Shown here: in pieces, positions 34,695 to 43,249 of the stretch
Layout: every line of letters begins with the position of its first letter
Numbering within the stretch: position 1 is the stretch's first letter
Assembly: GCF_016901735.1 (NCBI RefSeq)
Contig: NZ_JACLZC010000001.1
Coordinates: forward strand, 93,432-157,431
Length of the DNA: 64,000 nt
Source: Pseudoflavonifractor phocaeensis
Lineage (GTDB): Bacteria > Bacillota > Clostridia > Oscillospirales > Oscillospiraceae
Reading direction: 5' to 3'
Notes under the pieces: generated by a model
What the model saw: only the letters and a program-made list of their open reading frames with translations
What the model was told of the DNA's origin: nothing
Database searches by the model: none
Program-made: the position numbers and the translations under genes

Positions 34695-36232
34695 AGGCGG
34701 CCCTCTATTGCCGCCTCTCCGAGGAGGACCGGGATAAGGCCTGCCGGAGCGACGAGAGCGTCAGCATCCAAAACCAAAAGGCCATGCTCCTTCAATATGC
34801 CGAAAGCCAAGGCTGGACGGTCTATGATATTTACAGCGACGACGACTACGCCGGCGCGGACCGGAACCGGCCCGCCTTCCGGCGGCTCATTGCCGACGCC
34901 GAACAGCGTCGCTTTGATATCATCTTGTGCAAAAGCCAGTCCCGCTTTACCCGGGAGCTGGAACTGGTGGAGACCTATCTGCACGGACTCTTCCCCCGCT
35001 GGGGCATCCGCTTTGTGGGGCTGGCGGACAACGCCGACACCAGCAACAAGGGCAACAAAAAGGCCAGACAGATCAACGGCCTGGTCAACGAGTGGTATTT
35101 GGAGGATATGTCGGAGAGCATCAAAAGCGTTCTGGACAGCCGGCGAAAGAACGGGTTCCACATTGGCTCCTTTGCCCTCTACGGCTATCGGAAGGACCCG
35201 GAGCACAGAGGATGCCTCCTCATTGACGAGGAAGCGGCTCAGGTGGTGAAGGAGGTCTTTTCCCTCTTTGCCAAAGGGTACGGCAAAACCGCCATCGCCC
35301 GCATCCTCAACCAGCGGGGCGTCCCCAACCCCACCGCCTACAAGCGCCTCCACGGCCTGCGCTACGTCCAGCCCAACGGGACAAGCGGCGCTTTATGGAA
35401 GTATTCCTCCATCGCCCATATGCTCACCAACGAGCTCTACATCGGCAACATGGTCCAGGGAAAATATGGAAGCCTCTCCTACAAAACCAAGGAAAACCGC
35501 CCTCGCCCCAAAGAGGCCTGGTTCCGGGTGGAGCACACCCATCCGGCCATTATCCGGCCGGAACTGTGGGAGGCCGTCCAGAAGCGTCTGGCCCAGCGCG
35601 CAAAGCCCTTTCAAGGCGGTACGGTGGGCATTTTTGCCGGGAAATGCCGCTGTATGTCCTGCGGCTATACCCTGCGCTCCTCCAAAAGTCGGGGAAAACG
35701 CTATTTGCAGTGCCCCAGCCGCTATGTGGCCCTCAATGCCTGCGCGGGCGCCTTCCTCTCCCAGGATACACTGGAGGCCCTGGTCCTGGCTGAGCTCCAC
35801 CGTCTGGCCGACACCTGCCTGGACCTGGACGCCCTGGCCCGGCTCACCGACCCCCGCCCGGCGCTGGAACGGCAGACCGCGGCGCTATGCCAGCGTATGG
35901 CCGCATGCGCCAAGGCGCTGGAACGGTGCGCGCAGGCGGAGCGGACCCTCTATCTGGACCGGGCCAAGGGTCTGCTCGCTCCGGCGGACCACGAAAGCCT
36001 CCGTCAGACCCTGGAACAGGAAAAAAAGGCGCTGGAAGAACAGGCCCAGGAACTGGAGGCGCAGAAAGCGGCGCTGGACCAGCGGCTCCTTCAGCCGCCG
36101 GACCTCCATGCCCTTACCCATCCAGACCGGCTGACCCGGGAAATGACGGACCTTTTTCTCGCGTCGGTGTCTGTGGGGCGGGACCCCAACCGGCCGCGGC
36201 AGACCCTGGTGGAGCTCCACTGGCGGTTTTGA
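34691..36232 (+). CDS. Large serine recombinase 2 (next to the cotJC 3' fragment)
   Basis: 513 residues from GTG 34691. The resolvase domain has catalytic Ser10 in ALYCRLSEEDRD, then ILCKSQSRFTRELELVE. The recombinase domain follows (about 170-290). A zinc ribbon (CRCMSCGYTL near 318 and a later CPS..C) and a long coiled coil (about 390-480) end the protein. It is clearly a different lineage from recombinase 1 (a SEEDRD-type N-terminus). The stop at 36230-36232 is about 20 bases from the point where cotJC similarity begins on the same strand, the mirror of the arrangement at 18.9 kb. Confidence 0.92.
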   Translation: MKAALYCRLSEEDRDKACRSDESVSIQNQKAMLLQYAESQGWTVYDIYSDDDYAGADRNRPAFRRLIADAEQRRFDIILCKSQSRFTRELELVETYLHGLFPRWGIRFVGLADNADTSNKGNKKARQINGLVNEWYLEDMSESIKSVLDSRRKNGFHIGSFALYGYRKDPEHRGCLLIDEEAAQVVKEVFSLFAKGYGKTAIARILNQRGVPNPTAYKRLHGLRYVQPNGTSGALWKYSSIAHMLTNELYIGNMVQGKYGSLSYKTKENRPRPKEAWFRVEHTHPAIIRPELWEAVQKRLAQRAKPFQGGTVGIFAGKCRCMSCGYTLRSSKSRGKRYLQCPSRYVALNACAGAFLSQDTLEALVLAELHRLADTCLDLDALARLTDPRPALERQTAALCQRMAACAKALERCAQAERTLYLDRAKGLLAPADHESLRQTLEQEKKALEEQAQELEAQKAALDQRLLQPPDLHALTHPDRLTREMTDLFLASVSVGRDPNRPRQTLVELHWRF

Positions 36233-36253
36233 TCCAAGTGTCGTGCTTTTCCC

Positions 36254-36454
36254 ATCGCAGCAGAGCAAAAGGCCCGCGTGACCTACGACAATATCCTCCG
36301 TCAGTCCGACGATCCCGACGTCAACGACGTCATCCGCTTCCTGCGGGCCCGGGAGATCGTCCACTTCCAGCGCTTTGGCGAGGCCATCCGGCTGGCCAAG
36401 GACAAGATGGACCAGAAAAACGTCTACTTTACCAACCCGGTGTTGGATCGCTGA
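36254..36454 (+). pseudogene. cotJC: cotJC 3' fragment (last 65 or so codons)
   Basis: The plus strand reads IAAEQKARVTYDNILRQSDD, then VIRFLRAREIVHFQRFGEAI, to a stop at 36454. This is the C-terminal third of CotJC, including the second pair of manganese ligands expected in manganese-catalase folds (Glu in AAEQKAR, His in EIVHFQRF). No start codon or ribosome site precedes it; upstream is recombinase 2. The N-terminal part is at 18926-19024 on the opposite strand, and roughly 95-100 central codons are found nowhere in the window. Confidence 0.88.
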
Positions 36455-36477
36455 CAAAACAGTTAAAAAACAAAAAA

Positions 36478-36524
36478 GCGTCCGCCGGTCTCCCGTGAAA
36501 AGGAGACCGGCGGACGCCGTTTTA
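36478..36524. terminator. Bidirectional terminator between cotJC 3' fragment and znuB
   Basis: A perfect 16-bp stem (36478-36493 with 36502-36517). CGTTTTA follows on the plus strand and TTTTTTG on the minus strand. It still serves the cotJC end, evidence that this side was once a normal gene end. Confidence 0.85.
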
Positions 36525-36535
36525 CAGGCGCGGCT

Positions 36536-37384
36536 TTACTGCCGCTTGCCGCGGAAGCAGAAGGTAATGGCAAAGTAGAGGGCCAGATACAGCGTGATGC
36601 ACGCGCCGGTGGACGCCTCCCAGTAGTAGGAGGTCAGCAGGCCGGCAATACCCGCCGCAAGGGCGCCCAGGATGGAAAAGAGATGGTATTGCCGGAGATT
36701 TTTTGCCAGATTCCGCCCCGCCGCCGCCGGCAGCACCAGCAGCGAGTTGATGACCATTAAGCCGATCCAGGTCATGCTCACCGTCACCACCACCGCGATG
36801 GCCATGGAGAACAGGGCCTCCTGCCAAAAGACCCGGATGCCGCGGCTGTCCGCCAGGGCCGGATGGACCGCCGAGAGCATCAGGTGGTTGTAGGCGCACA
36901 CCCACAGCACCACCACGACCGCCAGCAGCACCGCCAGCAGGCCGATCTTCCCCGGCTCCACGCTGAGGATGTCGCCGATGAGCAGGGCGTTAAACTTGGT
37001 AAAGCTGCCGCCGCCCAGGGTGGCCACAAAAATGCCCAGCGCCACCGCCGTGGAGGAAAAGACGCCGATCACCGTGTCGCTGGCCAGATTGGTATGGCGG
37101 CGCACATAGGTAAAGAGCAGCGCGAATACCGCGGCAAACAAAATCGCCCCCCACATCGGGTCGGCCAACCCGCAGAGGGTGCCGATGGCAATGCCCGTAA
37201 AGGCCGAATGGCCCAGCGCGTCGGAAAAGAAAGACATCCGGCTCTGAACCACCATGGTGGACAGAAGGCCGAACAGCGGGGTGATGACCAGCACCGCCAG
37301 CAGCGCGTTCTTCATAAAATACATGCTGTCCGGCTGGGCCCACTCAAAGGGCAGCAGCCCAACCAGCTGATACCAAAGCTCCAT
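36536..37384 (-). CDS. znuB: Metal (zinc/manganese) ABC transporter permease
   Basis: 282-residue ABC-3 family permease with eight or so membrane segments (LLSTMVVQSRMSFFSDALGH, then FTGIAIGTLCG early on; GLMVINSLLVLPAAAGRNLA later, both typical of ZnuB/MntB). ATG 37384 lies one base after the znuC stop. It is last in the ATPase-permease pair with the binding protein upstream, all on the minus strand. Zinc is favoured from the binding protein. Confidence 0.88.
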   Translation of the reverse strand: MELWYQLVGLLPFEWAQPDSMYFMKNALLAVLVITPLFGLLSTMVVQSRMSFFSDALGHSAFTGIAIGTLCGLADPMWGAILFAAVFALLFTYVRRHTNLASDTVIGVFSSTAVALGIFVATLGGGSFTKFNALLIGDILSVEPGKIGLLAVLLAVVVVLWVCAYNHLMLSAVHPALADSRGIRVFWQEALFSMAIAVVVTVSMTWIGLMVINSLLVLPAAAGRNLAKNLRQYHLFSILGALAAGIAGLLTSYYWEASTGACITLYLALYFAITFCFRGKRQ

Positions 37385-37385
37385 C

Positions 37386-38153
37386 TTACCGCGCCCCCCT
37401 TCCCACATCCAGATGGAACACCGACCGGAAGGCCTCCGACGAGAGGACCTCCTCCGGCGTCCCCACCGCCAGGACGCTGCTTTGCAGCAGGATCACCTTG
37501 TCGGTATACCGCTCCAGGGTGGCAAAATCGTGGGTGGAGAGCAGAATGGACAGGTCGTACCTGGTGCGGATCTCGTCCAGCATGTCCAGCAGCTGCCTCT
37601 CCCCGTCAATGTCCACCCCGGAGAGGGGCTCATCCAGAATCAGAATATGGGGCAGCGGCTCCAGCGCCAGGGCCAGCAGTACCCGCTGCAATTCCCCGCC
37701 CGAGAGCGCTCCCATCCGTTTGTCAATCAGGCTCTCCCCGTGGACCCGCTCCAGACACTCCGCCACCCGCGCCCGCAGCTTTTTGGGGATGGGCAGAAAC
37801 ACCGGCCACTCCGACACCGCCGCGGCGAAAAAGTCCAGCACGCTCACCGGGTCCCCCCGGTCAAAGCTGGGGCTTTGGGGCACATAGCCGATGCGGGGCC
37901 GGGCGGCGCTGCCGTCGGCCCGCTGAAAGTCAATGGAGCCGCTGTGGGGCATCTGGCCCAAAATCGTGCGGAACAAAGAGCTCTTGCCCGCGCCGTTGGG
38001 GCCGATCAGGGCCACGATCTCCCCGCAGTGGAGATGAAAGCTCACATCGTGGAGGATGGACGACCCGCCCATCTCCACCCCAAGGTCCGATACCTTCAGG
38101 CAGCAGGCCCCTTTACAGCCCGGACCGCTCTCACTGTGCTTTTGCTTTCTCAT
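37386..38153 (-). CDS. znuC: Metal ABC transporter ATPase
   Basis: 255-residue ABC ATPase. Walker A GPNGAGKSS, Q-loop YVPQSPSFD, signature LSGGELQRVLLA and Walker B ILILDEPLSGVD are present. A Cys/Lys-rich N-terminal extension of about 20 residues (GCKGACC) precedes the domain and might bind metal. Its start overlaps the stop of the binding-protein gene by four bases. Confidence 0.9.
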   Translation of the reverse strand: MRKQKHSESGPGCKGACCLKVSDLGVEMGGSSILHDVSFHLHCGEIVALIGPNGAGKSSLFRTILGQMPHSGSIDFQRADGSAARPRIGYVPQSPSFDRGDPVSVLDFFAAAVSEWPVFLPIPKKLRARVAECLERVHGESLIDKRMGALSGGELQRVLLALALEPLPHILILDEPLSGVDIDGERQLLDMLDEIRTRYDLSILLSTHDFATLERYTDKVILLQSSVLAVGTPEEVLSSEAFRSVFHLDVGRGAR

Positions 38154-39076
38154 CCCAGCGCCTCCAACAGGGCGTCCACATTGCGCTGCATGTCCTCCAG
38201 GTAGGGCGTCAGGCCCTCCCCTTCGCCGCTGATGATCGTGGTCAGCTCCCCTACCGCTACGCCGGTCTCCCGGGCCAGCGCCTGGGCGGTGGCGTCGGAG
38301 CCGTTGGTCTCGGTAAACACCGCCGGGATGTGATCGGCGGCAATCAGATCCGTCAGCTCCTTGAACTCCAGGGCGGAGGTCTCGCTGCCCTCCTCCTCCT
38401 CGATGGCCCGCAGGATGTGCAGATCAAAGGCGTCGGCCAGATAGCCGAAGCCGTCGTGGAAGGTGATGAGCTCCCGGTTGGTCAGCCCGGAGAGGCTTTC
38501 GTTCCACTCGGACCACGCCTCCTCCAGCTGCCGGGCCGCATGGTCGGCGTTGGCGGCGTACAGCTCCGCCTGGTCCGGGTCCGCCTGGGTCAGCGCGTCG
38601 GCGGCGTTGCGCACCATCTGGGCGGCGTTGCGGGGGTCCAGCCAGATGTGAGGGTCGTAATCCCCCTCCGCCCCATGGTCGTGTCCGGCTTCGTCCTCAT
38701 CCAGGTGGCGCAGGGAAATCCCCTCCGAACAGTCCGCCGTGGGCGTCTCCACCGATGAGAGGGCCTGGTCCAAAAAGGACTCAAAGCCCACGCCGTTCAG
38801 CAGGATCAGGTCCGCCCCCTCCAGGAGCTTCATCTCCCCCACCGTAAGGGTGTAGTCGTGCAGGCAGCTCACCGGCTCATTCACCACCGGCACCACCTCC
38901 ACCCCCTCCGCGCCGCTGGCCACGGCGGAGGCAAAGCAGTATACCGGCCAGGTGGTGGCCGCCACGGTCAGGACATCTTCTCCCGCCGGACTTTGGCTGG
39001 CGGCGGGGGACGGCGCGGCACAGCCGCCCAGGATCATCAGGCCGGCCATCAGGCCGGCGGCATAGCTCTTCTTCAA
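38150..39076 (-). CDS. znuA: Zinc-binding lipoprotein of the metal ABC transporter (ZnuA/AdcA-like)
   Basis: Substrate-binding lipoprotein with the lipobox LGGC after a short hydrophobic signal. Metal-site residues are visible: His in SCLHDYTL, a His/acid loop with GHDHGAEGDYDPHIW, His in ITFHDGFGYL, and an acidic site near ETNGSDA. The His-rich loop favours zinc over manganese. The TTG at 39076 (AGAGGTG a few bases upstream) gives a standard signal, LKKSYAAGLMAGLMILGGC. The first ATG at 39109 has no ribosome site and falls almost on the predicted transcription start, so TTG is preferred (308 residues). Confidence 0.82.
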   Translation of the reverse strand: MKKSYAAGLMAGLMILGGCAAPSPAASQSPAGEDVLTVAATTWPVYCFASAVASGAEGVEVVPVVNEPVSCLHDYTLTVGEMKLLEGADLILLNGVGFESFLDQALSSVETPTADCSEGISLRHLDEDEAGHDHGAEGDYDPHIWLDPRNAAQMVRNAADALTQADPDQAELYAANADHAARQLEEAWSEWNESLSGLTNRELITFHDGFGYLADAFDLHILRAIEEEEGSETSALEFKELTDLIAADHIPAVFTETNGSDATAQALARETGVAVGELTTIISGEGEGLTPYLEDMQRNVDALLEALG

Positions 39077-39121
39077 TGGGGCACCTCTTGCTCTTTTATA
39101 TTTGCTCATTGGCAATCTATT

Positions 39122-39150
39122 ATTATATATCAATTTCTCCGGTTTGTAAA
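39122..39150 (-). promoter_or_regulatory. znuA promoter
   Basis: On the minus strand, TTTACA (39145-39150) and TATAAT (39122-39127) with a 17-base spacer. It sits back to back with the recQ promoter. Confidence 0.75.
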
Positions 39151-39163
39151 AGCTTTTTCTCTT

Positions 39164-39192
39164 TTGCGCTTTTCCCGCCGCCGTGGTACAAT
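39164..39192 (+). promoter_or_regulatory. recQ promoter
   Basis: TTGCGC (39164-39169) and TACAAT (39187-39192) with a 17-base spacer and a TG just before the -10 box. Confidence 0.7.
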
Positions 39193-39240
39193 AGAAAGGA
39201 TTTTGAGACCTGTTCCCATGCAACGGAGGTGCCCTTTCTC

Positions 39241-41055
39241 ATGCCGGATAAAATGCAATTGCTCCGGGCGTTTTTTGGCTACGACAGCTTTCGGCCCGGT
39301 CAGGAAGCCGTGGTGGACGCCCTCACCGCCGGGCGGGACGTGCTGTCCATCATGCCCACCGGCGGCGGAAAGTCGCTCTGCTTCCAGCTGCCCGCCCTGC
39401 TTACGCCGGGGATCACCCTGGTGGTCTCCCCCCTCATCTCCCTGATGAAGGACCAGGTGGGCAGTCTGATCCAGGCCGGCGTCCCCGCCGCCTATCTCAA
39501 CAGCTCCCTCACCGAGCGGCAGTACGCCCTGGCCCTGGATCGGGCCTGGCAGGGGCGCTATAAGCTCATCTATGTGGCCCCTGAACGGCTGGAGTCCCCC
39601 GCCTTCCTCCGCTTCGCTCAGCACGCCGCCATTTCCCTTCTGGCGGTGGACGAGGCCCACTGCGTCTCCCAGTGGGGCACCGACTTCCGCCCCAGCTACC
39701 TGCGCATCCCCCATTTCCTGGAAAGCCTGCCCAAACGCCCGCCGGTGGGGGCCTTCACCGCCACCGCCACCCCGGAAGTCCGGGCGGATATCGTGCAGAA
39801 GCTGGCCCTTCATACCCCCATGGTGCAGGTCACCGGCTTTGACCGGGAAAATCTCTCCTTTGAGGTGCGCCACCCCCAGGACAAACGGGCCGAGCTGCTG
39901 TCCCTCCTGGAGGGGTTCCGGGGCGAGAGCGGCGTGGTCTACTGCTCCACCCGCAAGACCGTGGAGGAGGTCGCCGATTTTTTGACCGGACACGGCATTC
40001 CGGCCCTGCGTTATCACGCCGGCCTCCCCCTTCCGGAGCGGCAGGAGAGCCAGGAGCGCTTCGCCTTTGCCGACGATGGCCTCATCGTGGCCACCAACGC
40101 CTTCGGTATGGGCATTGACAAGTCCAACGTCCGCTATGTCATCCATTATAATATGCCCCTGGATCTGGAGAGCTACTACCAGGAGGCCGGACGGGCCGGA
40201 CGGGACGGCGAGGCGGCCCGGTGCATCCTCCTTTACGGCGGCAGGGATATCATGACCGCCCGCTTTCTCCTGGAACACAGCCAGCCGCCGGAAGGGGTGG
40301 ACCCCCAGCTTTTAGGAGACCTGCGGGCCAAGCAGATGGAACGCTTGCAGCGGATGATCGGCTATTGCACCACCACCCAGTGCCTGCGCGCCTATCTGCT
40401 GCGCTATTTTGGCGAAAAACCGCCCAAAACCTGCGGCAACTGTTCCAATTGCCTGGGAAATTTCGAGACGGTGGACGTGACCCGGGAGGCAAGAGCCGTG
40501 CTGGACGCGGTGGAGTCCTCCGGCTGCCGCTTCGGCCCGGGCGCCATTGCCGCCCTGCTGCTGGGCCAGGAGACCGAGCAGAGCGCCCGGTGGCATCTGG
40601 AACGGCTGGACGTCTTTGGACGGCTGGCCGGCGTCCCGGCAAAAAAAGTCCGCGCCGTCATGGACGCCCTGACAGAACAGGGCTACCTCCAGCACGACGC
40701 GGAATCTCCGTATCCTGTTTTGATCCCCGGCCCCAATGCCGCCGCCCTTCGGAGCGGCAGCGCCGCGGTCTCTTTGCGCCGCGCCAGGGACCATGCCCCG
40801 GCCAGACGCCCGCGGCCCGCTCCGTCCGCCGCCGGCCCGGTGGACGAGGCCCTCTTCCAGCGCCTGCGGGAGCTGCGGAGTACCCTGGCCCGGCGCAAGG
40901 GCGTCCCCGCCTATGTCATCTTCTCCGACAAGACGCTGCGGGAGATGGCCGCCGTCCGCCCCGCCACCCGGGCGCAGCTCGCCCAGATCAGCGGCGTGGG
41001 CAGTCACAAGCTGTCCCTCTACGGCGACGCCTTCCTGGAGCTGCTCCGGCAGTGA
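39241..41055 (+). CDS. recQ: ATP-dependent DNA helicase RecQ
   Basis: 604-residue 3'-5' helicase. Walker A MPTGGGKSLCFQLPA, DEAH-type box AVDEAHCVSQWG, and motif VI YYQEAGRAGRDG are intact. The RecQ zinc site (CGNCSNC near 399) and winged helix follow, and a C-terminal HRDC domain ends the protein (FQRLRELRSTLARRKGVPAY to ISGVGSHKL). ATG 39241 follows GAGGTG; the frame is open further upstream through the promoter. The stop codon directly abuts that of the convergent SLOG gene. Confidence 0.94.
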   Translation: MPDKMQLLRAFFGYDSFRPGQEAVVDALTAGRDVLSIMPTGGGKSLCFQLPALLTPGITLVVSPLISLMKDQVGSLIQAGVPAAYLNSSLTERQYALALDRAWQGRYKLIYVAPERLESPAFLRFAQHAAISLLAVDEAHCVSQWGTDFRPSYLRIPHFLESLPKRPPVGAFTATATPEVRADIVQKLALHTPMVQVTGFDRENLSFEVRHPQDKRAELLSLLEGFRGESGVVYCSTRKTVEEVADFLTGHGIPALRYHAGLPLPERQESQERFAFADDGLIVATNAFGMGIDKSNVRYVIHYNMPLDLESYYQEAGRAGRDGEAARCILLYGGRDIMTARFLLEHSQPPEGVDPQLLGDLRAKQMERLQRMIGYCTTTQCLRAYLLRYFGEKPPKTCGNCSNCLGNFETVDVTREARAVLDAVESSGCRFGPGAIAALLLGQETEQSARWHLERLDVFGRLAGVPAKKVRAVMDALTEQGYLQHDAESPYPVLIPGPNAAALRSGSAAVSLRRARDHAPARRPRPAPSAAGPVDEALFQRLRELRSTLARRKGVPAYVIFSDKTLREMAAVRPATRAQLAQISGVGSHKLSLYGDAFLELLRQ

Positions 41056-41568
41056 CTATTCCTCCGGCGGCAAGATCACCAGCTCCAACCCCTGCCGCAC
41101 CGCATAGGTCACCGTGTACATGGTCCCGCCCAGGGTGCCGTTATACACCGCGATGATCCGGCTGGCCTGATCCACCATGTAGCGGTCCCGCTTGAGCATA
41201 CACCACCGGTCATAGCGGCGCTGCACCATGGTCTCCCAGTCACACCGCTCCACTAAGGCAAAATAGCGCGCCCGGTCGGCCTCTCCCCATCGGGCGGCCT
41301 GCTCCTCACAGGGAATGGCCGCCTCCACCTTTACCTCCGGGTGGTCCTCCCGCAGGGCGAGCACCGCCTCGCAGAAATAAAAATCCGCCCCCCGGGCCAT
41401 GCCGCAGATGAAATGGCGGAAGCCGTCGGCATACGCTTGCTCCACCGCCGCCCGCAGCCGCTCCTTCAGCGCCGTACAGCGCGGGTCCGACTCGCTCTTC
41501 CAGGGCAGTTTTTCGGGCCGGTGCCCGGTAAAGCAGCAGGTCTTTTCTCTCCTCGCGCCCACAGACAT
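41056..41568 (-). CDS. SLOG-fold protein (YpsA/DUF1273-like)
   Basis: 170 residues with the nucleotide-binding SLOG fold: CCFTGHRPEKLPW near the start, HFICGMARGADFYFCEAV near 57-74, and NGTLGGTMYTV near 142. Related YpsA proteins affect cell division or stress responses in Firmicutes; SLOG families also sense nucleotide signals. The gene converges on recQ with no spacer. Confidence 0.8.
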   Translation of the reverse strand: MSVGARREKTCCFTGHRPEKLPWKSESDPRCTALKERLRAAVEQAYADGFRHFICGMARGADFYFCEAVLALREDHPEVKVEAAIPCEEQAARWGEADRARYFALVERCDWETMVQRRYDRWCMLKRDRYMVDQASRIIAVYNGTLGGTMYTVTYAVRQGLELVILPPEE

Positions 41569-41654
41569 CTTCCTTCCTTCTCCCGGGTTACAGTCTCTAT
41601 TGTAGTATATCCCGTTCCGGAAGTCAATGCGAATGCAAACATTTGTTCCCTCTC

Positions 41655-41682
41655 TTGTATTTTTTCAGGACTGTGCTATAAT
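41655..41682 (+). promoter_or_regulatory. Promoter of the FMN riboswitch-ribU transcript
   Basis: TTGTAT (41655-41660) and TATAAT (41677-41682), 16-base spacer, with an extended TGC before the -10 box. Confidence 0.8.
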
Positions 41683-41705
41683 AGGTCGGACAATGGAATA
41701 CGGTG

Positions 41706-41833
41706 TCTTCAGGGCAGGGTGAAATTCCCGATCGGCGGTACAGTCCGCGAGCGCTTCCCCGCGCAGATCCGGTGCGACTCCGGGACCGACAGTGACGCGT
41801 TTTCCCAAAACGCGAAGTCTGGATGAGAGAAGA
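41706..41833 (+). ncRNA. FMN riboswitch (RFN element)
   Basis: All landmark blocks of the RFN element are present in order: TCTTCAGGGCAGGGTGAAAT, TCCCGATCGGCGGTACAGTC, CCGCGAGC, GATCCGGTG, ACTCCGGGACCGACAGT, and AGTCTGGATGAGAGAAGA closing P1. FMN binding should reduce expression of the downstream riboflavin transporter. Confidence 0.97.
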
Positions 41834-41841
41834 CGCGGGCC

Positions 41842-41906
41842 CTCCTGGGTTTGTGTGTGCGCCTAAAAAGACATGGTGTTTTCAGTTGCCATCACAAACA
41901 AAGGAG
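41842..41906 (+). promoter_or_regulatory. Shine-Dalgarno-sequestering hairpin of the ribU leader
   Basis: CTCCT (41842-41846) and GTTTGTG (41849-41855) pair with AGGAG (41902-41906, the ribU ribosome site) and CACAAAC (41893-41899). There is no T-run, so control is more likely at translation than at transcription. Confidence 0.65.
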
Positions 41907-41913
41907 TGTTTTT

Positions 41914-42528
41914 ATGTCTGTTTCCCCTTCCCGCACGAAATTCCGGGCGAGAGCCCGGGCCCTCACCGTCACCGCCATGCTCTCCGCCATCTCCTTCGTG
42001 CTGATGTTTTTGGATTTCCCCGTCCCCTTTATGCCCAGCTTCGTCCAGATGGATATTTCCGAGCTGCCCGCGCTCCTGGCCGCCTTTTCTCTGGGGCCGG
42101 TTTACGGCGTGATGGTCTGTCTGATCAAAAATTTGATTCATCTGCTCATCACCTCCACCGCCGGCGCCGGCGAGCTTTGCAACTTCCTGCTGGGCGCCAG
42201 CTTTATGCTTCCCGCGGGTCTGATCTATAAGCTGCGCAAATCCCGGGGCGGCGCCATCCTCGGCGCGCTGGTGGGCGCGGTGGTGATGGCCCTCGTCTCC
42301 ATCCCCCTCAACTATTTCATTACCTACCCCGTCTATGTGGTGGCCTACGGGATGCCGCTGGACGTCATCATCGGGATGTATCAGGCCATCCGGCCTGGCG
42401 TCAACGGCCTTTTGGAGTGCCTCATCACCTTCAACGCGCCCTTTACCCTGGTGAAGGGCCTGCTGGACGCCGTCCTCTGCTTCCTCATTTATAAACCCCT
42501 CTCCCCCCTGCTCCACGGCCGGGTATGA
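41914..42528 (+). CDS. ribU: Riboflavin ECF transporter S component RibU
   Basis: 204-residue membrane protein of the RibU family that binds riboflavin and docks on EcfA1-A2-T. About six hydrophobic segments; AMLSAISFVLMFLDFPVPF, MDISELPALLAAF and GVMVCLIKNLIHLL are family hallmarks. ATG 41914 follows AAAGGAG. Control by the FMN riboswitch confirms the substrate. Its energising module is probably the ecfA1-ecfA2-ecfT set at 23.2-25.7 kb. Confidence 0.94.
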   Translation: MSVSPSRTKFRARARALTVTAMLSAISFVLMFLDFPVPFMPSFVQMDISELPALLAAFSLGPVYGVMVCLIKNLIHLLITSTAGAGELCNFLLGASFMLPAGLIYKLRKSRGGAILGALVGAVVMALVSIPLNYFITYPVYVVAYGMPLDVIIGMYQAIRPGVNGLLECLITFNAPFTLVKGLLDAVLCFLIYKPLSPLLHGRV

Positions 42529-42537
42529 CACCAAAAG

Positions 42538-42569
42538 AGCCCCCGCTGTCTCAGGACAGCGGGGGCTTT
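42538..42569. terminator. Bidirectional terminator between ribU and hisE
   Basis: A perfect 13-bp stem (42538-42550 with 42555-42567) around TCAG, with TTG after it on plus and TTTTGG on minus. Confidence 0.8.
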
Positions 42570-42586
42570 GCGTCTTGTTCAGGTAT

Positions 42587-42916
42587 TCAGGTATTGTGGT
42601 CCACCTGATGGAAGGTCTTGAGATTGCCGATCTTATGGCTGCGCTGCTCCAGCTCGCCCAGCACCGCGTCCAGCGGGATGTTCTGGTGGGCCATGAGCAC
42701 CATGAGATGGTAAATGAGGTCGGAGATCTCGCCTACCGTGTCCCCTTGCTCGCCGTTCTTGGCGGCGATGATGGTCTCGGCGCACTCCTCGCCCACCTTC
42801 TTGAGGATCTTGTCCGTCCCCTTTTCGAAGAGATAGCAGGTGTAGGAGCCCTCCTGGGGGTTGGTCTTACGGTCCAGGACCACCCGGTAGAGATCCTGCA
42901 AAACAGTGTCGTTCAT
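42587..42916 (-). CDS. hisE: Phosphoribosyl-ATP pyrophosphatase HisE
   Basis: 109-residue MazG-like all-helical pyrophosphatase, step 2 of histidine biosynthesis. KKVGEECAETIIAAKN and EISDLIYHLMVLM carry the Glu/Asp metal-binding residues. The ATG overlaps the hisI stop by four bases. In many bacteria HisI and HisE are fused; here they are separate genes. It is last in the his operon. Confidence 0.93.
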   Translation of the reverse strand: MNDTVLQDLYRVVLDRKTNPQEGSYTCYLFEKGTDKILKKVGEECAETIIAAKNGEQGDTVGEISDLIYHLMVLMAHQNIPLDAVLGELEQRSHKIGNLKTFHQVDHNT

Positions 42917-43245
42917 TGTTCTTCCTCCATGATCGTATTGAAAAAGCAGCTCCGCGCCCCGGTGTGACAGGTGGGGCCGTCGGGCCGGCAGAAATAGAGC
43001 AGGGTGTCGGTGTCGCAGTCGGTGACCACCTTCTCCACATGGAGAAAGTGACCCGAGCTCTCCCCCTTGTTCCACAGCTTTTGACGGCTGCGGCTCCAGA
43101 ACCAGGCCGTTCTGGTCTTTAAGGTCAGCTCCACCGCCTCCCGGTTGGTAAAGCCCAGCATGAGGATATCCTTGGTTTCCACATCCTGGATGATGACCGG
43201 GATTAGGTCGGATTTTTGAAAAAGTTGGTCCAAATCAAAGTGCAT
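42913..43245 (-). CDS. hisI: Phosphoribosyl-AMP cyclohydrolase HisI
   Basis: 110-residue zinc enzyme, step 3 of the pathway. TRTAWFWSRSRQKLWNKGE, CDTDTLLYF and the Cys-containing CHTGARSCFF are the family signatures. It lies four bases downstream of hisF and is coupled to hisE. Confidence 0.93.
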   Translation of the reverse strand: MHFDLDQLFQKSDLIPVIIQDVETKDILMLGFTNREAVELTLKTRTAWFWSRSRQKLWNKGESSGHFLHVEKVVTDCDTDTLLYFCRPDGPTCHTGARSCFFNTIMEEEQ

Positions 43246-43249
43246 AGTT

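Noticed and set aside
36233..36262. Second att-like dyad at the cotJC 3' break
   Set aside because: GTGCTTTTCC and GCAAAAGG look symmetrical at first sight but do not pair as an inverted repeat; no convincing dyad or core shared with the first break was found.
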